From: Holacanthus passer
Lineage: Eukaryota; Chordata; Actinopteri; Pomacanthidae
Direction: 5' to 3'
Assembly: GCA_025331565.1 (NCBI GenBank)
Contig: JAFREQ010000040.1
Span: 3,427,501 to 3,491,500, forward strand
DNA length: 64,000 nucleotides
Part shown: piece by piece, positions 35,690-46,262 of the stretch
How positions within the stretch are numbered: the first letter of the stretch is position 1
How the letters are laid out: each line of letters starts with the position of its first letter
The notes under the pieces: generated by a model
Databases searched by the model: none
What the model saw: the letters and a program-made list of their open reading frames with translations, nothing else
Told to the model about the DNA's origin: nothing
Translations under genes and position numbers: made by a program

Positions 35690-35899
35690 GTAAATGAAAT
35701 GCTGATTCCCAGATCCGTTAAGGACTGACCTTCTTTTGATTGACCTAAGGTCAAAATATATTACATTTAAACATAAAGTACAGACATATAGTCATATAGT
35801 CAGGCATAAATGTGACATGCTTTGACTTTGGAACACGCTTATGAATACTGCATGTCTGAAAAGTGGCTCACACTGAAGTTCGTCAACTGGAACATTTTC

Positions 35900-36665
35900 A
35901 AGGTTCATTTATTTATCATTCTACGCAGGGTTGTACAACAAAATGCAAGCCTTTTATAAAAATCCCAAAGTATTATTTATGGTGGAGTGTGAAGAATGAG
36001 GAGAAGTTGAGGAGTTTTATAGTCTGAGGTATGAAGCTGTTCTGTAGTCTGGTGATACGGCAGTGGATACTTCTGTATTGCTTGCCAGATGGCAGCCGGG
36101 TGAACAGGCTGTGGCTGAAGTGGGTGTTGTCTTTTAGTATCTTTTGGTGGGCAGGCACCTCGCCTCACTGATATCACTGATGCTCTGGGTGGTTTTAATC
36201 ATCCACTGCAGAGCCCTCTTGTCCTGGGTGAAGTGCTCTGTGATGTTTCCACTGAGGATGCTTTCTATTCCTCTGCAAAAGTCAATAAGGCACAGGAATT
36301 TTTGCCTTCTTAAGTTTCCTTACGAAATCATTTCTGAGCTTTCTTTACCAGGGTGGAGATGCATGATGTCTGTGACAGATTCTCTGTGATGCAATTTCAC
36401 CTAAGCTCTGCTGATGTGGACAAGGGCATGTGTCTTCTCCTCCTTATTTCTAAAATCAAAAAACAGCTCCCTGGTTTTGGTGACATTGAGCTGAAGGTTG
36501 TTTTCTGTACACCACCCTGCAAGATTGATGATTTCCTCCTGATAATTGCCATTGTTGTTCATAATCTGGCTGACAGAGTTCCCTTCATGTCTGTGATTGT
36601 AATCATGGGTGTACAGCGTGAACAGGAGGGCGCTGAGCACACATTTTTGTGGCAGCTTTAATTTC
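35900..36665 (-). mobile_element. Non-LTR retrotransposon remnant, minus strand
   Basis: On the minus strand an almost open frame (36718-36401) contains KCVLSALLFTLYTHDYNHRH and GWCTENNLQLNVTKTRELFF. These match the reverse-transcriptase palm and following region of a common fish LINE (PQGCVLSPLLFTLYTHD, LNVSKTKEL). After a gap the C-terminal block RLPSGKQYRSIHCRITRLQN appears near 36100-36000. The FADD catalytic motif is lost (a DNMWS-like stretch stands in a frameshifted region) and stops interrupt it. The plus-strand TTTATTTATCATT near 35910 is its 3' end. Confidence 0.8.
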
Positions 36666-39540
36666 TTAAACTTGCCACATGGGACAGAAATCTTTGTTGA
36701 CAGTGTTATGTTGTACATGAGAATTTATGTTCTTGTCTGACTGATGTTTGCAACAGTTTTTTTAAGTTAGGTCCATGAGGGCAGTGCACAATAAATAACA
36801 TAACTAACTATAGTCACATAGACTGTACTTCACATCTTGCTCAGTCTAACTTAACTGTACTCTGTCGTACACACTTTTCCAACTGTAACTAATTGCCTCC
36901 GTCCCACCTTTTTACTTGCTGTTGATAAATGCGTTTCAATGCATCACTTAGAAATATTATACAACAGGACAGCTTGCTGAGAATTAATTTCTAAAGCCAA
37001 CTGCATCCCGGCCTGTATCAGTTATGTCCCAGGGTGCCTTGTGTGAAAATTAGCATTTGATTATTTCCCTTTGCTCTCCTTCTTCTTTCATTACAAACAC
37101 AACTTTATCGTTGTCGAGGTCTAGGAATGTAAATTAGCAATCAAACTAACAAAGTATTATCAATCTGAATGGTCTCTCTGGGTCTTTGTGTATTTTATGA
37201 GACAGTGAAACCACTCTTCATTAGTGCAATTATATTACACTCAGCAAAGCTCAGTCTGGTGCAAAATATGATGTTGTACACACATCCTCAATATTAAACG
37301 CGCAAATCACTGAGTGCCATTCCCAGGCATTGGAAGGAAATGGTTCGACGTTTTCACAGTGACATAATAGAGAAGTTATTTTGAATGTCTCCATCCACCA
37401 CCCCCCACCCACCCCCTATCTCTGTCCACATAGCGCTGTCACTCAGTTCATTTCTCTTTCTTGTGCCTGAGGTTGATGTCAGATACGGAGACCAGCACAT
37501 TAAAGTGGCGCACCTGCTCTCCTTTCCCAAAAGTTAAAATGAGAAACGGACATAGAATACCAATAGCCACAGATCAAATGAATGGTAGGGATTTTGAGCA
37601 CCTTATCTCCCTCAGTCAGTCAGTTTGGAGTTGGCGCCTGCTACAAAGACCCGGAGAGAGGACTATGGCCTCAGAGATCCTCCCAGCTATCCCTGTGGCT
37701 GCAGGGGAAACAGGCTCATCTGCACACACATATTACATGCAATATTTCACTATGTTTTAATAGCTTTTTCAAAAGAATTTCTATATTTCTGCTCACGTTG
37801 TATTTTGCACATCCTCTGCTGTTCGACGTTTTCAAGAAAAGTTCATCCGACTCCAGTTTGTGCAGCGTTTTCAAGGAGGAAATTTGATTTTTAAGACAGA
37901 GCATTAAGCCAGCTAATCCCTATTTTCTGCTGCTGTCGCTCCGGAATGATTTCTGACAGGTATTAAAAGTAGAACCGCTGTTTGTTCTCTTCCAATAGCT
38001 TCAGTGAGTCCACATTTTGAACTTGGAGGTAAGTTTGGAGTTTGAGAGTTTGAGCCACAAAAAACAAACAGAAATCTGTTCAGCTGGGATGTGTTTAATC
38101 AGCCTTTGAATGGAATTATTTTAACTTACAGGATGTAATTTCTGCCACTGGGGGTCTGTCAATCAAAACAATTAAAATGAAAGAGTTTGATGATGTTGTG
38201 AAGTAGCATGGGATCATGGGAGTTGTTGTCTTTATTGTTAAACAACCACCACTGCAGATGAAAATCTATGCGGCGTGACAACAACCCCATTGGCAGGCGA
38301 CCAAATGAAATGCACCATTACTTTGAATAAAAGAACAGATCTCTCAGTGTTTGAACATTGTTGGAAACATCCGTGATAATGTAAGTACACAGCCCAATAA
38401 AACATATAACATAGGTTTTAAATACATTTTAATGCAGAAAACCTATATATTATATCTTTAAGAGCCTGTTAATTTCCATGTAATTTTATTCCTCAGTGAG
38501 TGGGGTTTGATGGAGACGACTGCTGCTGCTCGTCAACCAGAAATGTGATTAAGTTCTGAAATATTCCTCGTCGACCATAGAACCCTTGTTGAGTCTTCAC
38601 CAACAGTGACTCACAAAATCCCTCTCTCGTTATGCATTCTGCAGACGTAGGGACGAAATTGGAAATTTATCTGCTTTGAATTGCCTCTATTTAATCCCAA
38701 ATTTAAATTCTTGGGCCTGTACTTTTGCGAGCAGTACATCTTCCTTTCAACAGTGATAGTGCAGAATATTATTCCTCACAAAGAGAATGGCCGGATTTGC
38801 ATGCTGTATATATGGTAAGTGGTGAAATCAGCTGTGAACTGACATTTCCTTCACATGTCAGTCTGTTTTCAGTCCCACTACCCTCCCACCTGTTATCACT
38901 TGAAATGTATAACAATTACGAGTGTTATGTTTCTCTTTATCTCTGTAAGTTTCTTGTTTGGATCAACATATAGACATAGTTCAACAAAATCAAATGACCT
39001 TCTGCAGCTCATTTAAATCTATTCTCTTTCTGTCACAATCAAATAGCCTGTTGAAAGCTTTCTACATTGATTTTGGAGCATAATCTCTCATTAAAAAACA
39101 GTCCAATGGCATTGGTTTCTTGTCCCTGTTGGGTAATTCCACTAAGAACTGTAAAAAAAAAAAAACTGTAATAGTTTATATAAATTTCCTCGACCATAAT
39201 CAGTGAACATAACACACTGAAAATAAGGCTCCACATAACATTGTCCTCCCACAGTCTCACACAGTGCCTTAGGAAAAAGTATCACCTGGGGTTTCCTTGT
39301 TCCTCTAATAGAGAAATATTAGACTTATAGAAGAATAGCATATTAAAATAATGGAAATCTAGCTTTAAGAATATTTCTGCTTGTACGAATGCATAAACAT
39401 CAGTCAATATAATATTATCCCCATCTCCCTGATCAATTGATGATCGCATTTTTGGGTTCATATATGACTTTAAAGAACAAGAAAAAGAGTCTACAACCTA
39501 GTTTGAGGCTTTATTCACTATGCTGACATATTTCCAGTCA

Positions 39541-39958
39541 AAATGCTAACATGCTTATGTTTAGCAGGTATAATGTTTACCTTGTTCACTGTCTTAGTTT
39601 TGTGTGTTATATGCTAAACTCTAACCATTTTAATGGCAATCCATTCAATAGTTCTCAGGACATTTCACACAAAACCTTGTGGTGACACTGGAGGAAAAGT
39701 CAAAGGTTCACCAAAGCCACTAGGATTTTTTGTCTGGGGACCATGAATGTCTTTGTTAAAAAGTTGTTGCCTAAATGAAAGCTTTGACCTGCTGGAAGCA
39801 CTAGAGGAAAAGTCTGGGGATCTCAAAAGGATTCATCCTCTGGGGACAATGAATGTCTACACAAAATGTAATAGCAGATTGTGCAATATTTGTTGAGATA
39901 TTTCAGTCAGCAATAACGTGGTGGATTGACTTTGCCCTCCCTGGAGCCATATGGCTGA
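39541..39958 (+). repeat. Dispersed 'GCTAACATG' repeat, copy 3
   Basis: It begins ATGCTAACATGCTTATGTTT and AGCAGGTATAATGTTTACC, then carries two tandem units of the AGGAAAAGTC...GGGGACNATGAATGTCT block. It ends TTGAGATATTTCAGTC and CCCTGGAGCCATATGGC. Reverse orientation to the copies at 26041 and 31031. Confidence 0.65.
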
Positions 39959-41723
39959 AGAACTCATCAACGTAGACAATATCTTACTAAGAGTCTCAGT
40001 AACACCATAATGTGACATCTCATAGTCAGCTCATAGTTTGATTGAAATGTCAGCTATTTCTTCTGCAGTGCACATAGAACACAAGAGGAGAAGCTCCATA
40101 GTTTTAGGTTTTAATGAGCATCCTTGACTTAGGCCTCTATAGCTTCCATGACAGCATTACAGGCAGTGAACTCACAGTGAAAGTGGCAGAGCACTTACAC
40201 GCTTTTTTCAAAGGCGAGATGTTGCTGTCTTGCATCATGCATGTGCTATAACTGAGGTCTTTTTGCCTGCAATGATATCATCTTCCTTTAGTCTTTCTCA
40301 TGGTCTATTTCATAAGATTTGGCATCAGCATGTGTACTGCAGAGAGGAGAGTATCTCATTTATTTAAGTCTTTGCTGAAATACCCTCATGCAGCCTCATG
40401 CAAAAGACATTAGAGCTCAAAGAAAAGCTTGAAATTGCACTTTATGTAACACATTTGAGCATTTCAACAGTGTTTCCCCATTCCTGTCAAAAATACCGCA
40501 GTGCACTCTGCCTTAATCATTCACAATAACATGGGACAGGTGCATTTATTTTAGCTCTTCTTTTTCACGGTTGCAGTGGGGCATGGAATACATTTAACTG
40601 AAAGCAAAGGAGATTCTAGGCTGGTCACCAGTCTGTCACAGGGCTGATTCCACATTTAAAATCATAACCAAGGATAACTTATACTCCATCAGTATTAGCT
40701 GTATTGGCCAAGTATGTCTGACTCCAGTTTTAATTGGCTGTCAGTGCTGTTATAGTGCCAAGAACAAATGTACAATGAAAACACACATAGACAAACTGCT
40801 AAAACAAGGACAACAAAGCTAAACAAAGACAAGCAAGTATAAGCATACACAAACATGCAGACAGCACAGAAGACACAGAAAGTCATCACCAAATAAGGGT
40901 AGTGAAAGTATGGGTGGGATGAAATACTTTGCAAGAGGGAAATCAAAATCACACATCATCTGGATGGCAGAAAAAAAATGCTGGAAGCCAGAATCAGTCT
41001 ACAGTATACTGCCACTACTTTTGCAACAATAGTAATTCTGAAAATGAATCAAATCAAGAAACAATGCTGCAACTTGACGCAATTGTTTTTGTGAGGATCT
41101 CAAACTATTTCTGCCACAGATATCTCTTCGCATTGCAGGTTTCACAATTATGCAGCGTGGTGTCAATGAACAGCCTTGGTTTGCCACCAAATTGCCACAT
41201 TGGAATCAAGCCTGACATGGTGAGTCTTTTCAACTGGAGGGATACAAGGAGCAAGAACAAAGTGAATAATGCATTATGGTGAGAGACAGAAGATGAGATG
41301 TAAAGCAATGCATGAAATAATATCAGAATGCTGTGCAAGATATGTGATGCCTCCCTAAGTGCCATAAGAAAGTGACTGACTCATTTAGAAAATAGGATTG
41401 TTTTGATTAACCTATCAAATATTAATCCCTATATGCCACCAGAGACCATATTAAGTGTTTTTGCTTGTGTTATTTAGATTCATCCCTGAACTGGGCACAA
41501 ACTCACACACGCACCTGCAGATAATCAATTTTATTTATGTATCTGCCATATTATTTATTTCAAAAGAAAAAATAATTTCCAAGTGTAGTTTTGACCACAG
41601 ACTGTATGTTATTGACACAAGATTAAGGGGATTTTAAATAGGTTGAAACTATTTAAACTGAGTTTGTATATCTTTTTTTCATATTGCTTGTGTTTCTGAT
41701 AATGCCTACACAAAAGACACAGC

Positions 41724-41935
41724 AATTTTATTTTTATTTTATTAACCAGATTTCAAAGTGTGATACATTTTGTTTTATTTATTTATTTTATTTTATTTTA
41801 TTCTATTTTTAGAATACTGATATTTAGTTATGTGGCCATATCCTCCTATGTCCACCAAAGGAATTAAAATGGAACTGAATTCACGCTGATAGAAGTTTTC
41901 GTGCCATTTTTATTTTATTTTATTTTATTTTATAA
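41724..41935. repeat. TTTTA pentanucleotide tracts
   Basis: Three separate TTTTA/TTTA tracts (41724-41743, 41771-41811, 41906-41935). The last two bracket repeat unit R1 at 41806-41906, just upstream of a promoter. Confidence 0.85.
41806..41906. repeat. Repeat R1 (upstream partner of R2)
   Basis: CTATTTTTAGAATACTGATA, TTTAGTTATGTG, TCCTCCTATGTCCACCAA and GCTGATAGAAGTTTTCGTGC occur in the same order and spacing at 43122-43225 with roughly four of five bases shared. The two copies lie either side of the 42-kb promoter and exon in the same orientation. Confidence 0.75.
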
Positions 41936-41979
41936 TAAACGAACCACTAACACAACAAACGCTTGGCACCAGCCGGCTC

Positions 41980-42049
41980 ATTTGATTGGTTCGCAGAAAT
42001 CTCCGAGCTCTCGTCTTATCTCGCGATACTGACGATCCTTCCCAGTGAG
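41980..42049 (+). promoter_or_regulatory. TATA-less promoter of plus-strand gene
   Basis: A sharp switch from AT-rich repeats to GC/CpG-rich DNA. An inverted CCAAT (ATTGG, 41985-41989) lies about 30 bp before ATCTCGCGATACTG, a palindromic TCGCGA core typical of TATA-less housekeeping promoters. Transcription to the right is inferred from the donor site at 42240. Confidence 0.6.
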
Positions 42050-42239
42050 AAGCGGATCCTGAAGTGTGTTCAGTCGCTGTTGTGGATGGAGGCAGAGCAG
42101 TCAGACAGCCTGTTTGGTTGAACCCTATTTCAGCCTGAGGCGAAACAGGAGTCTTTTAAACTAACCCACCAACCGAAGACAACCGTCCCCGGTGTCCCTG
42201 AACACAGTCCGGCTCTGGAGGACAGCTTTAATCCCGCAG
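42050..42239 (+). other. Non-coding 5' exon of plus-strand gene, probably glce
   Basis: GC-rich sequence ending CCCGCAG and followed by the donor GTGAGC at 42240. It has no long frame. An upstream ATG at 42086 opens a 12-codon frame (stop at 42119-42121), so this looks like 5' UTR. By conserved order with human 15q23 the next plus-strand gene should be SPESP1, NOX5 or GLCE. GLCE (glucuronyl C5-epimerase, heparan sulfate synthesis) has non-coding 5' exons and a very long first intron, so it fits best. No protein sequence supports this, so no symbol is assigned. Start position is an estimate. Confidence 0.5.
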
Positions 42240-43121
42240 GTGAGCTCGCTAACGTCCGTCTGTCCAGACACTCATATGCAGTTGCTAGCTGATATTTTCA
42301 CAGTTCAGTTTCACATCAGCAACATTTAAATCCCACCTGTCTTCGCTTCCTCTTCTGTCACATCTTAACCCCTTTAAATACTTTACCTCTAAGTCTTTAA
42401 TACAACCTCCAGCTTATCGGCTCGTGTTAATTGAACCATACGGGTGAAGGCAGGAACTTCAAAGCTCTCTGTTGACTCTGTCTCTGTAATGCAGACCCCC
42501 GTTAGCTTGTATGCTAACGATACATCTGCTCAGTATAAAGTAGCTGTCGGCTGGATCACTAGCTAGCTGGCTAAGTCTCCTGCCTGCCAGCTCGACACTA
42601 ATCTATCAGCAGTTTTGCATGATTGTCCTGTTGGAGAGGTTGTGATGAGGTGGCTACGGGAGGAAGCCATGACAGGAGGGTTTTTTTGTGAATGGAGCAG
42701 AAACTGACAAACTTAACTTCACTAGCTAACGTCCAGTCACTTTGGTTTTAAAGGCAATTTAATGTTAGGTTCAAGTAAAGATGTGTTTTTGCAACAGAAC
42801 AGCGACTTTTCATTGCTAGTTTCCTCTGGTTCTCCTCGGTGTCTCACTCATAGTGTCTCTTCCCAGTGTGCAGTAACTTCTCCATCCTCAAAGCTTTTAT
42901 TTTTCCACATGCAAGCGCCACACATTTCTGCAGCTCTCCTGTTATCATAGACTTAAGGTAAAGTACCTCCCCCTGCTTCTTGTGTAATCAGAGATGCATT
43001 GACACTAACTTTATTTTTATGGTCAGTACTATCCTTGAACTGTCTAATCCTTTTTATGTTTTGGTAAGAAACAGCTGTTGACAGTGTGCATTGTTGAGGA
43101 TCTCCTGTTGCTGGCATTCGG

Positions 43122-43225
43122 CTATTTTCAGGATACTGACGTTTAGTTATGTGCATAAATCCTCCTAACTGTCCACCAAGGAAAATAAGACAGAGCTGTA
43201 TTTGTGCTGATGAAGTTTTGTGCTT
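43122..43225. repeat. Repeat R2 (downstream partner of R1)
   Basis: CTATTTTCAGGATACTGACG, TTTAGTTATGTGC, TCCTCCTAACTGTCCACCAA and GCTGATGAAGTTTTGTGC align with R1 at 41806-41906, in the same orientation, about 1.3 kb away. It may be a dispersed element or a local duplication. Confidence 0.75.
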
Positions 43226-46085
43226 GTTGATGCTTGATATACTTGGTTAAATAAGCAATCTTAGTTCAAACTATATGCACATACATAGTGAAATAAAATG
43301 TGCATATACAGCTAAATAAAATACATATTAAAGAAATAATGGGCAGTGCAATGTACATGATGGAGCAGTGCATTAATTACAGTATGTGGTGTTGGTTGCA
43401 ATGTTTGAAATTACAAGCAATCATAAACTGCACGGAGAGGTGCCACTATGGAGAGTATGAATAGAAAATGAAAAAAACAGAACTGTACGAGTGTAGAAAA
43501 TGGAATTGAAAATAGCTGTAATAGGAATAGAAACAGTGAACATTTGTCACTACGTAACATTTTCTAGATAGATACAAGAGGTCTTATTCAAAACCTGACC
43601 ATACTGCATTTTTGTAGTTAATTATATATAGATCTTAAATTTAGGAGTTCAAAAAAGCTGATAAGGATATAAAGACTAACATTAATTTTTTTTTAACATA
43701 AAACCGTGCAACTGATCCCATAGTTCCTTTTTTAAAATTGTGGCCAAGATGTACTGAGTGGGACCTTTTTCACAATTGAAAAATCAACTTGTCACGGTTC
43801 CTTAATTAGCCCAAACCTGCTTTGGAATTTCTGTACTGTAGACCACGTAACACATTTGCCATATACTATGTTCATTCCCATGAAAGCTTTTTTTGTGATA
43901 AAGGCTTCGTAGCTGAAAATGTGTGGCGTAAATAAACATAGTATATGAGAGGACAGTTTTGTGACATGATTTTCATTTTTTCAATGGGCTTGCAGCTCCT
44001 GTGTCACTAGTCTAGTCTGCACTTTTGCTAAACGTATGATCTCTGAACCTGTGAATTCATCACAAGAGACAGTGTAAAAGAGTGTCCCTGGATCATTGTG
44101 TGTCCTCAAACCAAAAAGTAACCTCAAAAATAGCCAGTTAAATGAAAGGAGTGAGTGAAGAGCTTCACTTTTCTGGCTGTGTTTGTATGATTCTGACTGT
44201 TTATAATTGTATGATTGATGAACAACGTCTGTCTGCAAACTACTATGATTTGGATTTCATAATGTCAAACTACACCACAGGCTGTGCCAAGTATTTTTTG
44301 ATTACACTGGCTGACTACCAAATACTTTAAATGCTTCACATTTTGTGGAAGAGCCAGCTGAAACATGTTTAAATATCTCTTTAATTTCATGTCAATAATC
44401 ACATGCCCACTTTTCCGATACGCATGCCTCAGTATGCATCAATGCACAACCATAATTTGACTATAATCAGTTGAGTTTGTGTAATGACTATGGGAATTGT
44501 CATGTATGTGCCATAGTCTGATTACACGTCTGAGCTGTGTTGCACTCATAATCAGTGTAAGAATAACGTGATTAACCCACCTGGATTTTTGCTTAGTCAT
44601 GGAGTTTATTTCAGCATGTGTCTGGCAGGGGTCAAGAGTAACATTTGCCAAGTTTTGACCACATTAACAATTTTGTTTATTCTGATTGAAGCTATTGATC
44701 CACATTTTGTATGTTAAATCTCCCAGTGTGTGTGTGGAATCTTCTACCCAAACAAGTAAAAGCCTTGTTGTACACTGATTTACTCTCTGTCAGATATAGT
44801 GAATCTAAAATGTAGGTGTGGGATCAGCAAATATCAGTAGTTTTAATGCTGAGGCAGCTCCACCCAAATGAAAGGAAAAAAGCAAAAAAGCCTGAGAAGC
44901 AAATCAGAGCTAATAAAACAGATGGCAGCTGAGAAAATCAAAAGCAGATATCTGGACAAGAGTGGACATCATGCTTGACAACATGAACATGGCAAGTCAG
45001 GCGATCTTGGCAACGCCTTTCAAAAGCCTCTACTAAAATCTAAAAAAGAGGGGGAAACTGTTCAGTCTTTGTTAATACACCTTCACCTCAAAATATCAAA
45101 AACTAGTGAGACGCGGCTGAAAGTCCAGAAAATCCAAGTAAGTTTTAGTTAAATGTTGAACTGAAATATGGGGTGTAATAATCCAGAACCATCATTACTC
45201 CAGTTGTAATCTGTAACATTATGGCAGCCATTCTGTCAACTTTGGCAATCGATATTGATCCCTGGCAGCCAGCCTGGTTACCATTTCTAAAACTTGCTGC
45301 TGGGTACTGTCTGGTTTCATTTGGTGCTCTGAATTTACACATGAACCAGAAAGGCAGTGGAGTGAAGCGGATGCAAAGTGTTTTTTCCCCTAGTGGAAAG
45401 CGAGGAGGACACATTTTAGAGGCGCAAGTGAAGAGCGATAGTTTTCATGGTATAACTAAGAAATGTATTTTCTCGTATTTATGTTTAAAATTGCTCTTCA
45501 TATCTTCTAGTGCTATTAATGTTTTGTGCTAGCTGCCATACATTCATTTAGACATTCATTGATCAAATAAATTCCAGTCATTCTTGTCACTGTGAACTAT
45601 GTAAACAATCTAAATGAGCAGCTTCTTTTGGGAGTAATTTTTATGCACAGATTTTATATAGTACAATATGTGTATATAATAATAAGTATTCAAGCATAAA
45701 TACCTTTACCTTGAAAGGCATCTCTCACCCACACTCTTTTTGCCTCCTACACACACAGAATACACATAAATAATACATACAAGCTGATAAGCTGAAGGTT
45801 GAATTAAATATACACCTTCTTCAAAAATTCACACTCTTAAATGAAGCCCTTTGTTCATTTATGTCAGATACTTACAGTAATATGTTTGTGTGTATTTTTG
45901 TGTGGCTATATAAGACAAAGATAGAGTTGTGTGAAGTTTTCAGTGTGTGTGGTCATGTGATGCCTTCTCTTAATGTTTTTCATCACTGGAGATCATTGTC
46001 CAGGGCTTTTTGATTTGTGTGTGTGTGTTTTTTTGCAGCATCATAGTTGTTTTTCACAGAATTTGTGTTAGTGTTAGTTTTAAAC

Positions 46086-46262
46086 AGTAATCCAAGGAGA
46101 GTTGAATCAAGGGCAACTGGACTTCATAGTAGATACTGGACAATATTTCGCCACTTCAGAACTGAAGAAGCTCCTTTGATTGAGAGGTAAAAAACATCTA
46201 GTATCTACAACCAAGTCCAGTAACCCTGGATTCCACCTCCTTGGATAACTATGACTGAGAAT
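46086..46262. repeat. Fold-back (inverted) dispersed repeat
   Basis: The left arm (46087-46142: TAATCCAAGGAGAGTTGAAT ... AGTAGATACTGG) and right arm (46196-46252: AGTATCTACAACCAAGTCC ... CTCCTTGGATAACT) are reverse complements with about three-quarters of bases shared. The loop holds CGCCACTTCAGAACTGAAGA, itself partly palindromic. The same arrangement is a frequent dispersed sequence in fish transcripts and genomes. Confidence 0.75.

Larger units (their letters stand above)
21441..41940. other. Intergenic stretch without recognisable genes
   Basis: About 20 kb between the anp32a promoter and the next plus-strand promoter. All open frames are short and look like chance. It holds LINE remnants (24270, 27144, 34060, 35900), copies of a GCTAACATG-type dispersed repeat (26041, 31031, 39541), microsatellites and a CTCF-type motif (23541). 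In mammals SPESP1 and NOX5 lie in this interval; nothing resembling either is visible. The remaining sequence is AT-rich and unremarkable. Confidence 0.7.

Noticed and set aside
43260..43500. Possible further LINE 3' fragment
   Set aside because: The AT-rich ATACATAT and TGCAATG words recall LINE 3' regions, but no diagnostic end or coding word is present.
45221..45532. 103-codon plus-strand frame beginning MAAILSTLAIDIDPWQPAWL
   Set aside because: Looked gene-like at first because of its more balanced composition, but there is no known family, promoter or flanking exon.
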